Assembly (NCBI RefSeq): GCF_947492645.1
Contig: NZ_CANLMZ010000008.1
Coordinates: 496,001-560,000 of the forward strand
Direction: 5' to 3'
Length of the DNA: 64,000 bases
Origin: an uncultured Pontibacter sp.
GTDB taxonomy: Bacteria > Bacteroidota > Bacteroidia > Cytophagales > Hymenobacteraceae
Position 1 is the first letter of the stretch; each line of letters starts with the position of its first letter. Positions 1 through 9,007 of the stretch are shown piece by piece. Both the position numbers and the translations under genes were made by a program. Below the pieces are notes generated by a model. The model saw only the letters and a program-made list of their open reading frames with translations, had not been told where the DNA came from and made no database searches.

Positions 1-39
1 TTCTTCTGCGCTCACGTACTTCGGGGTTTTGTTAGCCAT
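1..39 (-). CDS. 5' end of a probable acetyl-CoA hydrolase/CoA-transferase (partial)
   Basis: Only the first 13 codons are inside the window: an ATG on the minus strand at 39 followed by MANKTPKYVSAEE, running off the left edge. The KYVSAEE start resembles the N-terminus of acetyl-CoA hydrolase / 4-hydroxybutyrate CoA-transferase family proteins, which often open with a YVSAEEA segment. Thirteen residues cannot prove the family, so this is a guess from recall. The next gene (FUSC, ending at 253) is on the same strand, upstream of this start, with about 210 bp between. Confidence 0.3.
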   Translation of the reverse strand, partial: MANKTPKYVSAEE

Positions 40-252
40 AGTTCTTATGTTGTTATCCAGATCAGTAGCCTGCTGAAAAAAGCTACATACTTTAGCACCT
101 AATTACTTAAACCCAGTTTGTATGGTTTAAAATAACTTGCCCAGCGCCGCTGGTCAGCATGCAAGTTTGAAAGCAAAAAGTTGCTAAAAAATGACCTTTA
201 GCAGCTTTTATCAATAGTACCTGCCTGCTTCGTAACTAGGTGGCCACTAATT

Positions 253-1332
253 TTATCTTCTTAAAAAAGCAATCCTTGTTTTGCGTAACTGCCGTTGCGC
301 CTTTTGCCGCAGTTGCTGGTGGTGCAACAGCCACCCACCTCCCGCTCCTATCAAACTTCCCAGTACAATATCCAGAAAACGGGCATACACCAGCTTATTC
401 GGGTCGGCTGTCATGGCACTTCCTGCCTCGGCTATAAAAATGGTCATGGGTGTGATAAAGATAACGGCCAAGCCATAATGCCGCACCACCAGCATCTCGA
501 TGATAAACTGAAGTATAAGTATACTGATGCAGATATCCAGAGCAGACAAGTTGAATGATAGCAGCAGCCAGGTGAGCCCTAAACCAATGAACGTTCCTAA
601 AATCCGGTGCAGGCTTCTCTGCCAGATATGGCGCACACTTATGCCCTGCATTACCGCCAAACAAGAAATAGGTACCCAATAGGGGTTATTCAGCTCCAGC
701 AGGTGCCCGACTAATAGCGAGCCTCCTACAAAAGTACCTATAATGGCAGACTCCACCAGGTTGGCGTAAGTGCTGTCTTTTACCACGATGAGCTCGGCTT
801 TGGGCATGCTTTTTTTAACGATGAGCAGGCTGTAGAAAAAGGCCAGCACACAGGTAAACATGGTTCCCATGGCAAGTATACCTATCCGGGTTGGTATACT
901 TGAAATATTAAAGGCCGATGCGCTAGCAATGCATACTAGCATGATGAAAAAGAAATTTCCTGGGGGCTTCATGGCAAAGTATTTGGCAACCCAATGCACG
1001 CACAGCGCATACGCCCCCAGCACCAATGCAGAAAGCAACGGGTTAAAGCTGAAGCTAATACCAATCGCAAAAGAAAAGATGAAGCCAAAGGAACAGGCCA
1101 GTAACGTGACCATGCGGTGAGCAAGTGCGGTAGAGGGCATGTAAAGTATAACCAAACCTCCTGTAGAGGCAAGTATGCCATAATCCAGCCTACCAAAATA
1201 ATAGCCCACCAGCAAAGGCAAGCCAACGCACAACGAGGCCAGCACAGGCAGGTGCCACAGCCGCTCCGACTTTCGTAATTCTACTAATGATTTTAACTCT
1301 TTTCTTAAAAGCTCCCAAGAACTGCTTTTCAT
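253..1332 (-). CDS. FUSC family inner-membrane protein
   Basis: A 359-residue polytopic membrane protein. After a short charged N-terminus (about 28 residues with LRKELKSLVELRKSERLW) it shows two blocks of hydrophobic helices, roughly 28-170 and 195-330, separated by a cytoplasmic stretch (KKSMPKAELIVVKDSTYANLVES), then a basic tail. The second block with NPYWVPISCLAVMQG and a following HRILGTFIGLGL segment is the typical FUSC/YccS-type signature of aromatic acid exporter relatives. The substrate is unknown. It is shorter than YccS (about 700 residues), like the compact FUSC proteins common in Bacteroidota. It has no same-strand partner close enough to call an operon. Confidence 0.75.
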   Translation of the reverse strand: MKSSSWELLRKELKSLVELRKSERLWHLPVLASLCVGLPLLVGYYFGRLDYGILASTGGLVILYMPSTALAHRMVTLLACSFGFIFSFAIGISFSFNPLLSALVLGAYALCVHWVAKYFAMKPPGNFFFIMLVCIASASAFNISSIPTRIGILAMGTMFTCVLAFFYSLLIVKKSMPKAELIVVKDSTYANLVESAIIGTFVGGSLLVGHLLELNNPYWVPISCLAVMQGISVRHIWQRSLHRILGTFIGLGLTWLLLSFNLSALDICISILILQFIIEMLVVRHYGLAVIFITPMTIFIAEAGSAMTADPNKLVYARFLDIVLGSLIGAGGGWLLHHQQLRQKAQRQLRKTRIAFLRR

Positions 1333-1476
1333 TTACCGTAACTTGACTCTAAACTATCCGCCCCGCTTATTTTACAAGGCCAGGCACTTAAAAGTATGTA
1401 CCCTACAGCTGGTATTTTTCGCGGCACTACCTACCGTATACGCTAAGTTTTGATTTATACTGTAGCCTGTAACATT

Positions 1477-1508
1477 AAAAAAGCCCCTGCTTTGGGGCAG
1501 AGGCTTTT
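1477..1508 (-). terminator. Rho-independent terminator of the ABC-F gene
   Basis: A GC-rich hairpin just beyond the minus-strand stop codon at 1511. Read on the minus strand it has a GCC/CTGC stem with a matching GCAG/GGC arm, followed by a run of six T. Confidence 0.7.
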
Positions 1509-1510
1509 GG

Positions 1511-3154
1511 TTATTTTGCTACGGTTCTTTCTATTTCCCGCAGGTTCTCCATCTTTTTATTTCTCAGGAAACCGTTGATGTCTTCGAAGTGCTCGCGGAT
1601 GCGTTTGTTGCCAAACTCAAATACCTTCGTAGCCAGCCCATCCAAAAAGTCCCTGTCGTGAGATACAAGTATAAGTGTACCGTCAAAAGCGCGGAGGGCA
1701 TCTTTCAGAATATCTTTCGTTTTGATATCAAGATGGTTGGTAGGTTCGTCAAGTATAAGCAAATTAACGGGCTGCAGCAGAAGCTTGATCATGGCCAGAC
1801 GTGTTTTCTCGCCACCCGAAAGCACTTTTACTTTTTTGTCTATCGTTTCGCCGCTGAACATAAAGGCCCCAAGCAAATCTTTTACGCGGGTGCGGGCATC
1901 GCCAATAGCAATCTCATCTATCGTCTGGAAAACGGTAAGTTCGCCATCAAGTAAAGAAGCCTGGTTCTGGGCAAAGTAACCGATCATGCAGTTATGGCCA
2001 AGTTGCAGCTTGCCGTCAAAGTCAATCTCACCCATAATGGCTTTCACCAGCGTGGATTTACCCTCGCCGTTTTTGCCCACAAAGGCTATTTTCTCGCCAC
2101 GCTCAATGGTAAGCGAAGCATCTTTAAAAACGGTATAATCGCCATACTTTTTGGTTAGCTCTTCGGCAATTACAGGGTAGTTACCCGAACGCGGCGCCGG
2201 CGGAAATTTAAGGTTAAGTGCAGAAGTGTCTACTTCATCCACCTCCACAATCTCCATCTTCTCCAGCATTTTTACCCGCGATTGCACCTGCAATGTTTTA
2301 GAGTAAGTGCCTTTAAAGCGATCGATAAAACCCTGTATCTCGGCAATTTCCTTCTGCTGATCGTCGAACTGCTTTTGCTGCTGCTCGCGGCGCTCCTGGC
2401 GCAGTTGCAGGTATTGGCTGTAGTTTACTTTGTAGTCGTAAATACGGCCCATGGTTACCTCAATGGTGCGGTTGGTAATGTTGTCTACAAAAGTTTTGTC
2501 GTGCGAGATCACGATTACCGCCTTTGCGTTGTTCACCAGGAAATCCTCCAGCCATTGGATGGACTCAATGTCGAGGTGGTTGGTTGGCTCATCAAGCAGG
2601 ATCAGGTCGGGCTGCTGCAACAGGATTTTAGCCAGCTCGATGCGCATGCGCCAGCCACCGCTAAACTCTTTCGTGGACCGCGCAAAATCCTCTCTTGTAA
2701 AACCCAGGCCTTTCAGCGTTTTCTCTACTTCTGCATCAAAGTTAATATCCTCGATAGAGTAGTATTTTTCGCCTAGTTCCGACACTTGCTCAATTATCTT
2801 GTAATATTCATCAGAGTCATAGTCGGTGCGGGTTTCGAGTTGCGCGTTCAGCTCATCCATCTGCTTTTTCATGTCCAGCACTTTAGCAAAAGCTTTGGAC
2901 GCCTCTTCAAACACGGTGCAGTTGTCTTCGGTGAGCAAGTGCTGTGGCAGGTAAGCAATTACAGCATCTTTCGGTGCCGATACTTTACCACGCGTTGGTT
3001 TGCTTGCACCTGCTATTATTTTTAACAGCGTAGATTTACCGGCCCCGTTTTTACCCATCAGGGCTATCCGGTCGTTCTCGTTTATATTAAAAGAAACATT
3101 GCTAAAAAGCGCTGAGCCATTAAACTCTACACTTACCGCATCAACTGAAATCAT
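1511..3154 (-). CDS. ABC-F family ribosome-associated ATPase
   Basis: A 547-residue soluble protein with two ABC ATPase domains and no membrane segments, the layout of ABC-F translation factors (EttA/Uup/YkpA group). Domain 1 has a Walker A GKNGAGKST at residues 34-42, a signature FSGGWRMR and Walker B LILLDEPTNHLD; a charged linker rich in Q/R/E (QLRQERREQQQKQF) follows; domain 2 has GKNGEGKST, signature LSGGEKTR and LLILDEPTNHLD. These proteins bind the ribosomal E site and tune elongation or rescue; some give antibiotic protection, which cannot be judged here. A possible -7 element TATCTTTG lies on the minus strand at 3174-3181. Confidence 0.9.
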   Translation of the reverse strand: MISVDAVSVEFNGSALFSNVSFNINENDRIALMGKNGAGKSTLLKIIAGASKPTRGKVSAPKDAVIAYLPQHLLTEDNCTVFEEASKAFAKVLDMKKQMDELNAQLETRTDYDSDEYYKIIEQVSELGEKYYSIEDINFDAEVEKTLKGLGFTREDFARSTKEFSGGWRMRIELAKILLQQPDLILLDEPTNHLDIESIQWLEDFLVNNAKAVIVISHDKTFVDNITNRTIEVTMGRIYDYKVNYSQYLQLRQERREQQQKQFDDQQKEIAEIQGFIDRFKGTYSKTLQVQSRVKMLEKMEIVEVDEVDTSALNLKFPPAPRSGNYPVIAEELTKKYGDYTVFKDASLTIERGEKIAFVGKNGEGKSTLVKAIMGEIDFDGKLQLGHNCMIGYFAQNQASLLDGELTVFQTIDEIAIGDARTRVKDLLGAFMFSGETIDKKVKVLSGGEKTRLAMIKLLLQPVNLLILDEPTNHLDIKTKDILKDALRAFDGTLILVSHDRDFLDGLATKVFEFGNKRIREHFEDINGFLRNKKMENLREIERTVAK

Positions 3155-3430
3155 ATCGTAAATTTTAAAGCTGCAAAGATAAACTATTTTCCCGTTTGCT
3201 TTACCCGGCTGTTTATACTTTCAGAACCTAACCTCCTGCCATACTTTTGAGTTCATACTTGCGCAGCAAACTAAAGTCATCAAACGCTTTTATACTTGCA
3301 TATCCAAGTATGGAAGCAGCGCCTGTTCGTACCTGCCCCCAGCATTAAAAACTCCAGCAACCAATCATCGTTTAACAGCTAAAGTAAGCCGGTGCCGGAA
3401 ACTGGTTCTTCTAGACTATTTGCTCCTGCT

Positions 3431-3994
3431 ATGCCACACATTGCCATCATATCCTCCAGCGTGCGCGATGGGCGCAACACACACCGTGTGGCATTATTCT
3501 TTCAATCATACATTACCCAAAATAAACTGGCCACAGCCGAGGTACTAGACCTGAAAGAATATAATTTCCCGATTTTTGAGGAGCGATTAAAAAACCAGAA
3601 AGCACCAACTGAAGGAACACTGGACTTCGCTAAAAAGATTACGGAAGCAGATGGTGTGATTATAGCCACGCCAGAGTATAACGGAGGTTACCCGGCAAGC
3701 CTTAAAAATGTGGTAGACCTGCTTTACGACGAGTGGCACCGCAAGCCTATTGGTTTGGTTACAGTATCGGCGGGGGCTTTTGGCGGCATGCAGGTAATGC
3801 GGGCAATACAGTTTTCGCTCTGGAAGATGCGGGCCTGGGTGGTGCCGGCTATGTTTCCGGTACCTAAAGTAGAAAGTTCTTTTGACGAAGAAGGGAAGCC
3901 CACCGAAAAGGAGGCCACAGAGAAGCGGGCAGCAAAATTTATGGATGAAATGCTTTGGTGCATCACGGCAAAGCAAAAAATGGATAGCAAGTAA
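3431..3994 (+). CDS. NADPH-dependent FMN reductase family protein
   Basis: A flavodoxin-fold reductase of about 187 residues. The start at ATG 3431 (MPHIAIISSSVRDGRNT) is preferred over an upstream in-frame GTG at 3392, because the first beta strand and phosphate-binding loop SSVRDGRNTHRV begin directly there. The FMN-binding loop TPEYNGGYPASLKNVVD and the later GAFGGMQVMRAIQF segment are characteristic of the ChrR/YieF-like NADPH:quinone or chromate reductase group. Expected role: two-electron reduction of quinones with FMN in the cytoplasm. It stands alone between ABC-F (divergent) and the M28 peptidase. Confidence 0.85.
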   Translation: MPHIAIISSSVRDGRNTHRVALFFQSYITQNKLATAEVLDLKEYNFPIFEERLKNQKAPTEGTLDFAKKITEADGVIIATPEYNGGYPASLKNVVDLLYDEWHRKPIGLVTVSAGAFGGMQVMRAIQFSLWKMRAWVVPAMFPVPKVESSFDEEGKPTEKEATEKRAAKFMDEMLWCITAKQKMDSK

Positions 3995-4406
3995 GTATGC
4001 TACTGCTGAAATAATATTTCGTCTGCCCCTCCATTTAGCTTATACTCTTCATTTTAACTCCACGCCCAAACAAGCCAAAATCAGGCACTAATCGTTAGCG
4101 GCAATTCCACTTTACATAAGCTTTCATACTTATAGGCTAGCTTCTTAAATCCAAATGCAACGGTTTTTTCCTGAAAGGTAATTGTGCAAATTTAAAGTAT
4201 ACATTAAACCCTATACTTAAAAATCAGTCTTAACATAGATTGCTATACAACTGGCGTTGATTTTTGCAGCTGCCTCTTGTATGCAGGCACTCTTCAGGCT
4301 TTACAATTAGCTTTTTGTTTTAAGCCTGAATCCTTAATTTGCCGAACCGTTACCTGAAAACATACTTGAACTAATCTTCAATCCTATACTTACTAAATTA
4401 TCTAAC
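3995..4406. other. Gene-free spacer, 412 bp
   Basis: No convincing reading frame, tRNA or strong hairpin was seen. The stretch is AT-rich and holds copies or near copies of the TATACTT/AAGTATA word that is frequent across the window (for example AAGTATA near 4195). It presumably carries the promoter of the M28 peptidase, but no clear TAnnTTTG box could be assigned. Confidence 0.5.
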
Positions 4407-5993
4407 ATGAGAAAACGCGCACATTTCCTGTTGGCGTTCTTGCTGTTAACTGGCAGCGTAGCCCAGGCACAGCAGCCGCAGCAAACACAACAGGCGCAGG
4501 TTAAACAAGACCCTGTAATCCAGAACATCATTAAGCAGGCAACTGAAAACTCTCAGCTTGAGAAACTGGGCCATGAACTAATGGACGGCATCGGGCCAAG
4601 ACTGGTAGGCACACCGCAAATGCAGGAGGCTGGTAACTGGGCAGTAAACAAGTATAAAAACTGGGGTATTGATGCCCGCATTCAAAATTATGGCGAGTGG
4701 CGAGGCTGGGAGCGCGGTATTACGCACATCGACATGGTGCACCCACGTGTAAAATCCATTGAGGGAATGCAGCTGGCCTGGAGCCCTGCTACGCCTTCTA
4801 AAGGAGTAACAGCTGAGGTGATCACGATGCCTGATTTCGCTGACTCTGTTGCTTTCCAGCGTTGGTTACCAAGTGTAAAAGGCAAGTTTGTGATGATCTC
4901 GATGAACCAGCCAAGCGGCCGCCCGGAGTATAACTGGAAAGAGTTTGCGACAGAGGAGTCTCTTGAGAAAATGAAGAAAGAGCGCGATGCACAAAACGAC
5001 GCGTACCGTAAGAAAATCGCAGCAACCGGTAAAACGTCCCGCTCTCTGCCTGTAGCCCTTGAGAATGCAGGTGCAGCTGGTATTGTGATGTCTAACTGGT
5101 CCAGCGGATTTGGTGTAAACAAAATCTTCAGCGCTTATACTAAAAAAATACCTACCGTAGATGTTGCCCTGGAAGACTATGGCATGCTATACCGCCTGGC
5201 CGAGAACGGCAGCAAGCCGCGCATTAAAGTAGTAGCTGAGTCGAAGCACGCCAAGAAGCCGGTTCCTACATTTAACACCATTGCAGAGATCAAAGGCAGC
5301 GAGAAACCTGATGAGTACGTGGTACTTTCTGCTCACTTCGACTCTTGGGATGGCGGTACTGGTGCAACTGACAACGGTACAGGCACTATCCTGATGATGG
5401 AAGTAATGCGCATCCTGAAAGAAGTATACCCTAACCCGAAGCGTACCATCCTGGTAGGCCATTGGGGTAGCGAAGAGCAGGGCCTGAACGGTTCGCGCGC
5501 TTTCGTGGAAGATAACCCAGAGATCGTGAAAAAGACGCAAGCCGTGTTTAACCAGGACAACGGTACCGGCCGTGTTGCCAATATCTCTGGCCAGGGTTTC
5601 CTTAACTCTTACGACTACATGGGCCGTTGGCTAAGCGCTGTTCCGCGTGAAATCACCAGAGACATTCAGACCTCATACCCTGGTTTCCCGGGTGGTGGCG
5701 GCTCTGACCATGCTTCTTTCATTCCGCATGACGTACCGGCCTTTATGCTGAGCTCTCTAAGCTGGTCTTATGGCAACTACACTTGGCACACCAACCGCGA
5801 CACGTACGACAAGATCGTTTTTGACGACGTGCGCAGCAACGTTATCCTGACGGCTATCCTGGCATACATGGCCAGCGAAGAGCCGGAACTGGTATCGCGT
5901 GAGCGTAGTGTTATGCCTGTTAACCCACGCACAGGCGAACAGATGAATTGGCCACAAGCCAGACCTGCAACCCGTAAAGGTGGTTTAGACTAA
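4407..5993 (+). CDS. Secreted M28 family metallopeptidase
   Basis: A 528-residue exported zinc peptidase. Residues 1-22 form a signal peptide (MRKRAHFLLAFLLLTGSVAQAQ). After a Q-rich linker comes a PA-like inserted region and then the M28 core: SAHFDSWDGGTGATDNGTG (zinc His and Asp), HWGSEEQGLNGS (general base Glu and zinc Glu), NQDNGTGR, and GGGGSDHASF with a late HTNRDTYD. This is the carboxypeptidase Q / aminopeptidase arrangement. Such enzymes cut dipeptides or N-terminal residues in the periplasm. The gene stands alone and ends at the terminator 6030-6064. Confidence 0.9.
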   Translation: MRKRAHFLLAFLLLTGSVAQAQQPQQTQQAQVKQDPVIQNIIKQATENSQLEKLGHELMDGIGPRLVGTPQMQEAGNWAVNKYKNWGIDARIQNYGEWRGWERGITHIDMVHPRVKSIEGMQLAWSPATPSKGVTAEVITMPDFADSVAFQRWLPSVKGKFVMISMNQPSGRPEYNWKEFATEESLEKMKKERDAQNDAYRKKIAATGKTSRSLPVALENAGAAGIVMSNWSSGFGVNKIFSAYTKKIPTVDVALEDYGMLYRLAENGSKPRIKVVAESKHAKKPVPTFNTIAEIKGSEKPDEYVVLSAHFDSWDGGTGATDNGTGTILMMEVMRILKEVYPNPKRTILVGHWGSEEQGLNGSRAFVEDNPEIVKKTQAVFNQDNGTGRVANISGQGFLNSYDYMGRWLSAVPREITRDIQTSYPGFPGGGGSDHASFIPHDVPAFMLSSLSWSYGNYTWHTNRDTYDKIVFDDVRSNVILTAILAYMASEEPELVSRERSVMPVNPRTGEQMNWPQARPATRKGGLD

Positions 5994-6029
5994 TAGCAGA
6001 AGTATAAAGCTGTAAAGCTCTATTAACCC

Positions 6030-6064
6030 AAAAAGCCGCTTAAGTTTATACTTGAGCGGCTTTT
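6030..6064 (+). terminator. Terminator of the M28 peptidase gene
   Basis: Stem GCCGCT (6035-6040) pairs with AGCGGC (6055-6060), flanked by A4 and T4. The loop contains AAGTTTATACTT, itself an inner inverted repeat carrying the window's frequent word TATACTT. Confidence 0.85.
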
Positions 6065-6173
6065 ATACTTCTGTACCCTAACAAAGTGTGTGTATGTTTT
6101 GTTAAGGTATAATCTGATACTCTAGCCGATGTGCAGCGTACAATCAGGAAGTATAAACCAAGCGTTATAATAC

Positions 6174-6728
6174 ATGGAAAATAGCAACGACAACAAGTAC
6201 GAACTGGCTACCTTTGCAGGCGGCTGCTTTTGGTGCATGGTTAAGCCTTTTCATAAGTGGGATGGTGTGATACAAGTGCTGTCTGGCTACACAGGGGGCC
6301 ACACCGAAAACCCGACTTACAAAGAAGTATGCTCCGACACTACCGGCCACTACGAAGCTGTACAGATTACTTTTGACCCCAGCATAATTTCTTACAAAGA
6401 GATACTGGAGGTTTTCTGGGAGCAGATAGACCCGACAGATGCAGGTGGGCAGTTCGGAGACAGGGGATCATCTTACCAGACAGCCATTTTTTACCACAAC
6501 GAAGAGCAGAAACAACAGGCCGAGGAGTCGAAGAAAGAGCTTGAAAACAGCAAGCGTTTTAACGGCCCCATCGTTACGCCTTTACTGCCCGCTCAAAAGT
6601 TCTGGCCTGCAGAAGAGTACCACCAGGATTACTACAAAAAGAATCCGTCGCATTATAAAATGTACAGCGTCGGGTCTGGCAGGGTTGGCTTTATAGAGCG
6701 CCATTGGGCTGATAAAAAACAAGTATGA
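6174..6728 (+). CDS. msrA: Peptide-methionine (S)-S-oxide reductase
   Basis: A 184-residue MsrA that reduces methionine-S-sulfoxide in proteins using thioredoxin. The active-site motif is GGCFWCMV with catalytic Cys18; most family members have Gly or Cys at the following position, so the CxxC here is normal for Bacteroidota. Other family blocks are GYTGGHTENPTYKEVCSDTTGHYEAV and the DPTDAGGQFGDRGSSYQTAIFY segment. No signal peptide, so cytoplasmic. It is followed by another thiol-redox gene (6834) on the same strand, about 105 bp away, which may share its expression. Confidence 0.95.
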   Translation: MENSNDNKYELATFAGGCFWCMVKPFHKWDGVIQVLSGYTGGHTENPTYKEVCSDTTGHYEAVQITFDPSIISYKEILEVFWEQIDPTDAGGQFGDRGSSYQTAIFYHNEEQKQQAEESKKELENSKRFNGPIVTPLLPAQKFWPAEEYHQDYYKKNPSHYKMYSVGSGRVGFIERHWADKKQV

Positions 6729-6833
6729 ATTGCCGGATTACTTAACGCAAAGAGACAAACCTTAAGTGATCAAATGTAAACTTTAGCTTCGCTATTTTGT
6801 TAAGGGGAGCAAGTATACACGACACAAACAGAC

Positions 6834-7535
6834 ATGAGTACACAAAAAATAAAAATCGACATTGTATCCGACATCAACTGCCCGTGGTGCTATATAGGTG
6901 AACAACGCCTGAAAAAAGCCATTGCGGCAACAGATGGCAAGTATGAGTTTGCTATAAACTTTAAGCCTTTTGAATTAAATGCCTCTTTGCCACCAGAAGG
7001 ACAGGACAAGCTGGAATACTTTGAAAAAGCGTATGGCCCGGCCATACTTTCAAAGTTAGATGCCATGAACGAACAAATGACCCAGACTGGTGCTGAGGAA
7101 GGAATCAAGTTTGATTTCGGAAAGTCTACAACTGTTAACAATACCTTTAATGGCCACCGCCTGATATGGTTGGCTGGTGCCTGTGGCGTACAGGAACAAG
7201 TAGCAGAAGCGCTGTTTTACAGCTACTTTACCGAAGGCAACAACATGAACGATACAGCGCTGCTAACTAAAATCGGTATCGAAAACGGGATTGCTGCAGA
7301 GAAGCTGGAAGGATTTTTTGAAGGCGAGGCAGGTAAAGCCGAGGTGCGCGAGATGGAGCAATGGGCACAGGCAGCCGGTATTACCGGTGTACCAGCCTTT
7401 GTCATCAACGATCAGTACTTAGTAAGCGGTGCACAACCTGCCGATACTTTCCTGAATGTGTTTCAGCAGGTGGCCCCCAAGCTTGAAGAAATAAAGGCAG
7501 AAGGCGGAAGCTGCGGCATAGACGGCTGCTGCTAA
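6834..7535 (+). CDS. DsbA-like thioredoxin-fold oxidoreductase (FrnE group)
   Basis: A 233-residue cytoplasmic thioredoxin-fold protein of the DsbA/HCCA isomerase superfamily. The CPWC motif is at residues 16-19 (DINCPWCYIG), a helical insertion follows, and TGVPAFVINDQYLVSGAQP supplies the cis-proline loop. The C-terminus GGSCGIDGCC adds a second cysteine cluster, as in FrnE proteins linked to oxidative stress tolerance. No signal peptide is present, so it is not a classical periplasmic DsbA. Close to msrA on the same strand, consistent with thiol repair. The exact substrate is unknown. Confidence 0.88.
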   Translation: MSTQKIKIDIVSDINCPWCYIGEQRLKKAIAATDGKYEFAINFKPFELNASLPPEGQDKLEYFEKAYGPAILSKLDAMNEQMTQTGAEEGIKFDFGKSTTVNNTFNGHRLIWLAGACGVQEQVAEALFYSYFTEGNNMNDTALLTKIGIENGIAAEKLEGFFEGEAGKAEVREMEQWAQAAGITGVPAFVINDQYLVSGAQPADTFLNVFQQVAPKLEEIKAEGGSCGIDGCC

Positions 7536-7552
7536 GCACCTATAATATTATG

Positions 7553-7590
7553 AAAGAGGCCGCTGAAGTATAAACTCCAGCGGCCTCTTT
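7553..7590. terminator. Bidirectional terminator between convergent genes
   Basis: Thirteen-base stem AAAGAGGCCGCTG (7553-7565) against CAGCGGCCTCTTT (7578-7590). The 12-nt loop AAGTATAAACTC again contains the AAGTATA word. It serves the FrnE-like gene on plus and the NTF2-like gene on minus. Confidence 0.9.
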
Positions 7591-7609
7591 TATTGAATAC
7601 AGTATAATT

Positions 7610-8074
7610 TTAGAAGTTTCTGGCTTGCACCGGCATGTCTTCTAACTGCGCATAGTTCAGTTTCCATTCGCCATCCTCGCCTTTTTTCCAGATAAGCACA
7701 TAATTGCCCTCTCCTACTCCGTGCGGCTCCTCTGGCCCTGCCGGTAACACATCAACTGTAAATGTGCCCGCGCCGTAAGCCAGGTCTTCACCCACCGATG
7801 AGCTTACATTGCTTAACCTCAGGTTATTTATGGTGTTTATCGTTTCGCGCACCCAGCGGTTCGACACTTCTGATTTTCCTCTTAACTGCATCTCGCCCTG
7901 CAGGAACTGTACATCCTCGCCCATCATGGCAATCACTTTTTCAGAGTCTTTACTGTTCCAGGCGCCTATAAAGTCCTGGTTTAATTTCTGCACATCCACA
8001 GCCTCCTTGCCGCTATCACAAGCCACCAGGAAAGAAAACATAAGTATAAATGCTATATAACTAAACGGTTTCAT
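7610..8074 (-). CDS. NTF2/SnoaL-like lipoprotein
   Basis: About 154 residues from ATG 8074. This start is chosen over an in-frame ATG at 8107 because it gives a clean lipoprotein signal MKPFSYIAFILMFSFLVAC with the lipobox Cys at residue 19. The mature part (VQKLNQDFIGAWNSKDSEKVIAMMGEDVQF...) has the alpha-helix followed by sheet pattern of DUF4440/SnoaL-like NTF2 folds: WNSKD for helix 1-2, LRGKSEVSNRWVRE, and a final GEWKLNYAQLEDMP strand. No catalytic role can be read. Probably anchored to the periplasmic face of a membrane. Confidence 0.75.
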   Translation of the reverse strand: MKPFSYIAFILMFSFLVACDSGKEAVDVQKLNQDFIGAWNSKDSEKVIAMMGEDVQFLQGEMQLRGKSEVSNRWVRETINTINNLRLSNVSSSVGEDLAYGAGTFTVDVLPAGPEEPHGVGEGNYVLIWKKGEDGEWKLNYAQLEDMPVQARNF

Positions 8075-8157
8075 AATTCTTAAATTTAGATATGTTGATG
8101 TTTTCATTATGGCATATACACGTAAGATTTAAAATAAAGGTGCATCTGCCTGAAAGA

Positions 8158-8188
8158 AAAAGACCAAGCGCCGGGCGCTTGGTCTTTT
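8158..8188 (-). terminator. Terminator of the glycine-zipper gene
   Basis: Two 15-base arms (8158-8172 and 8174-8188) are perfectly complementary with one unpaired G between them, so the hairpin has to open a few inner pairs to form a loop. The minus-strand transcript of the gene ending at 8207 runs into it and then into a T-rich tract. Confidence 0.85.
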
Positions 8189-8206
8189 ATAAAGTATAGA
8201 TCAAAC

Positions 8207-8728
8207 TTACCAGCTTTTTCTCCTGTATTCTGAAGTATAATATGGCTTGCTTGGGTCGCCATAGTATGGGTTTAACACATAGCCTGAACTAATAATTGCC
8301 GGCACATTATCGTTTGCGGCATAAGCCATGGCTGCAGGCTGAGGGGCAGCCGGAGTAACAGCGGCTTTTTTAGTGGCTCTAGCCGGAGCTGAAGTTGTTC
8401 TGCTAGACGAGGCTACTTTATAATCATTTGCTCTCTCAATCACAGCAATTCGTTCTGCAGCAGCAGCTGCCTCTTCTTTTTTTCGCTTGTTGTCGATGAT
8501 TTTACCAACACCGTAACCGGCACCGGCACCAACTACACCACCAACAACACCACCTACTACACGGTTTTTCTTATGAATAATGGCACCAGCCGCACCACCT
8601 GTGGCTGCACCAATTACTGCACCTTTAGCCTGTGGACTCCACTTCTTTCTCTCCTGCGCCTGAGATGAGCTACTCATCACTATAAGCATCATAAATGCAA
8701 GGCTTAATACTAGACTAATCTTTTTCAT
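8207..8728 (-). CDS. Exported glycine-zipper (YMGG-like) protein
   Basis: A 173-residue protein with a signal peptide (residues 1-24, ending SSSQAQ). Residues 35-75 are two glycine-zipper hairpins (GAVIGAATGGAAGAIIHKK and VVGGVVGGVVGAGAGYGVG), the pattern of YMGG/Rick-17kDa-like membrane-associated segments. A charged KRKKEEAAAAAER stretch, an Ala/Thr/Pro-rich middle, and a Tyr-rich C-terminus (YVLNPYYGDPSKPYYTSEY) follow. Similar proteins are envelope proteins of unknown function. It is divergent from the alpha-2-macroglobulin gene, with a 279-bp AT-rich spacer. Confidence 0.75.
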   Translation of the reverse strand: MKKISLVLSLAFMMLIVMSSSSQAQERKKWSPQAKGAVIGAATGGAAGAIIHKKNRVVGGVVGGVVGAGAGYGVGKIIDNKRKKEEAAAAAERIAVIERANDYKVASSSRTTSAPARATKKAAVTPAAPQPAAMAYAANDNVPAIISSGYVLNPYYGDPSKPYYTSEYRRKSW

Positions 8729-9007
8729 AACATTGATAGTTTGTTGAAACTAAAACTAACTGATTATGTGATTTGCAATTCACGTGCCAGCAGCTGCATT
8801 TGTTGTACTCTTTTTCTTTTAAAAAGCCTTTAACAACCACAACTATTTGATTATCAATGATAAAATTTTAATTATTTATTTAATAAAAAATATCTTCACC
8901 CGCTTAGTGCCATTCGTTTAAGCTACTTTATGCAACCGCATCAAGAGTTTTCTTTAACTAAAACAATGCTTACATTTAGCTTTATATCGCCTTTACCCTT
9001 GTAAACT

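Noticed and set aside
2282-2776. A long plus-strand frame of 164 residues
   Set aside because: It is the antisense shadow of the ABC-F gene; its protein is Leu/Val-rich with no domain.
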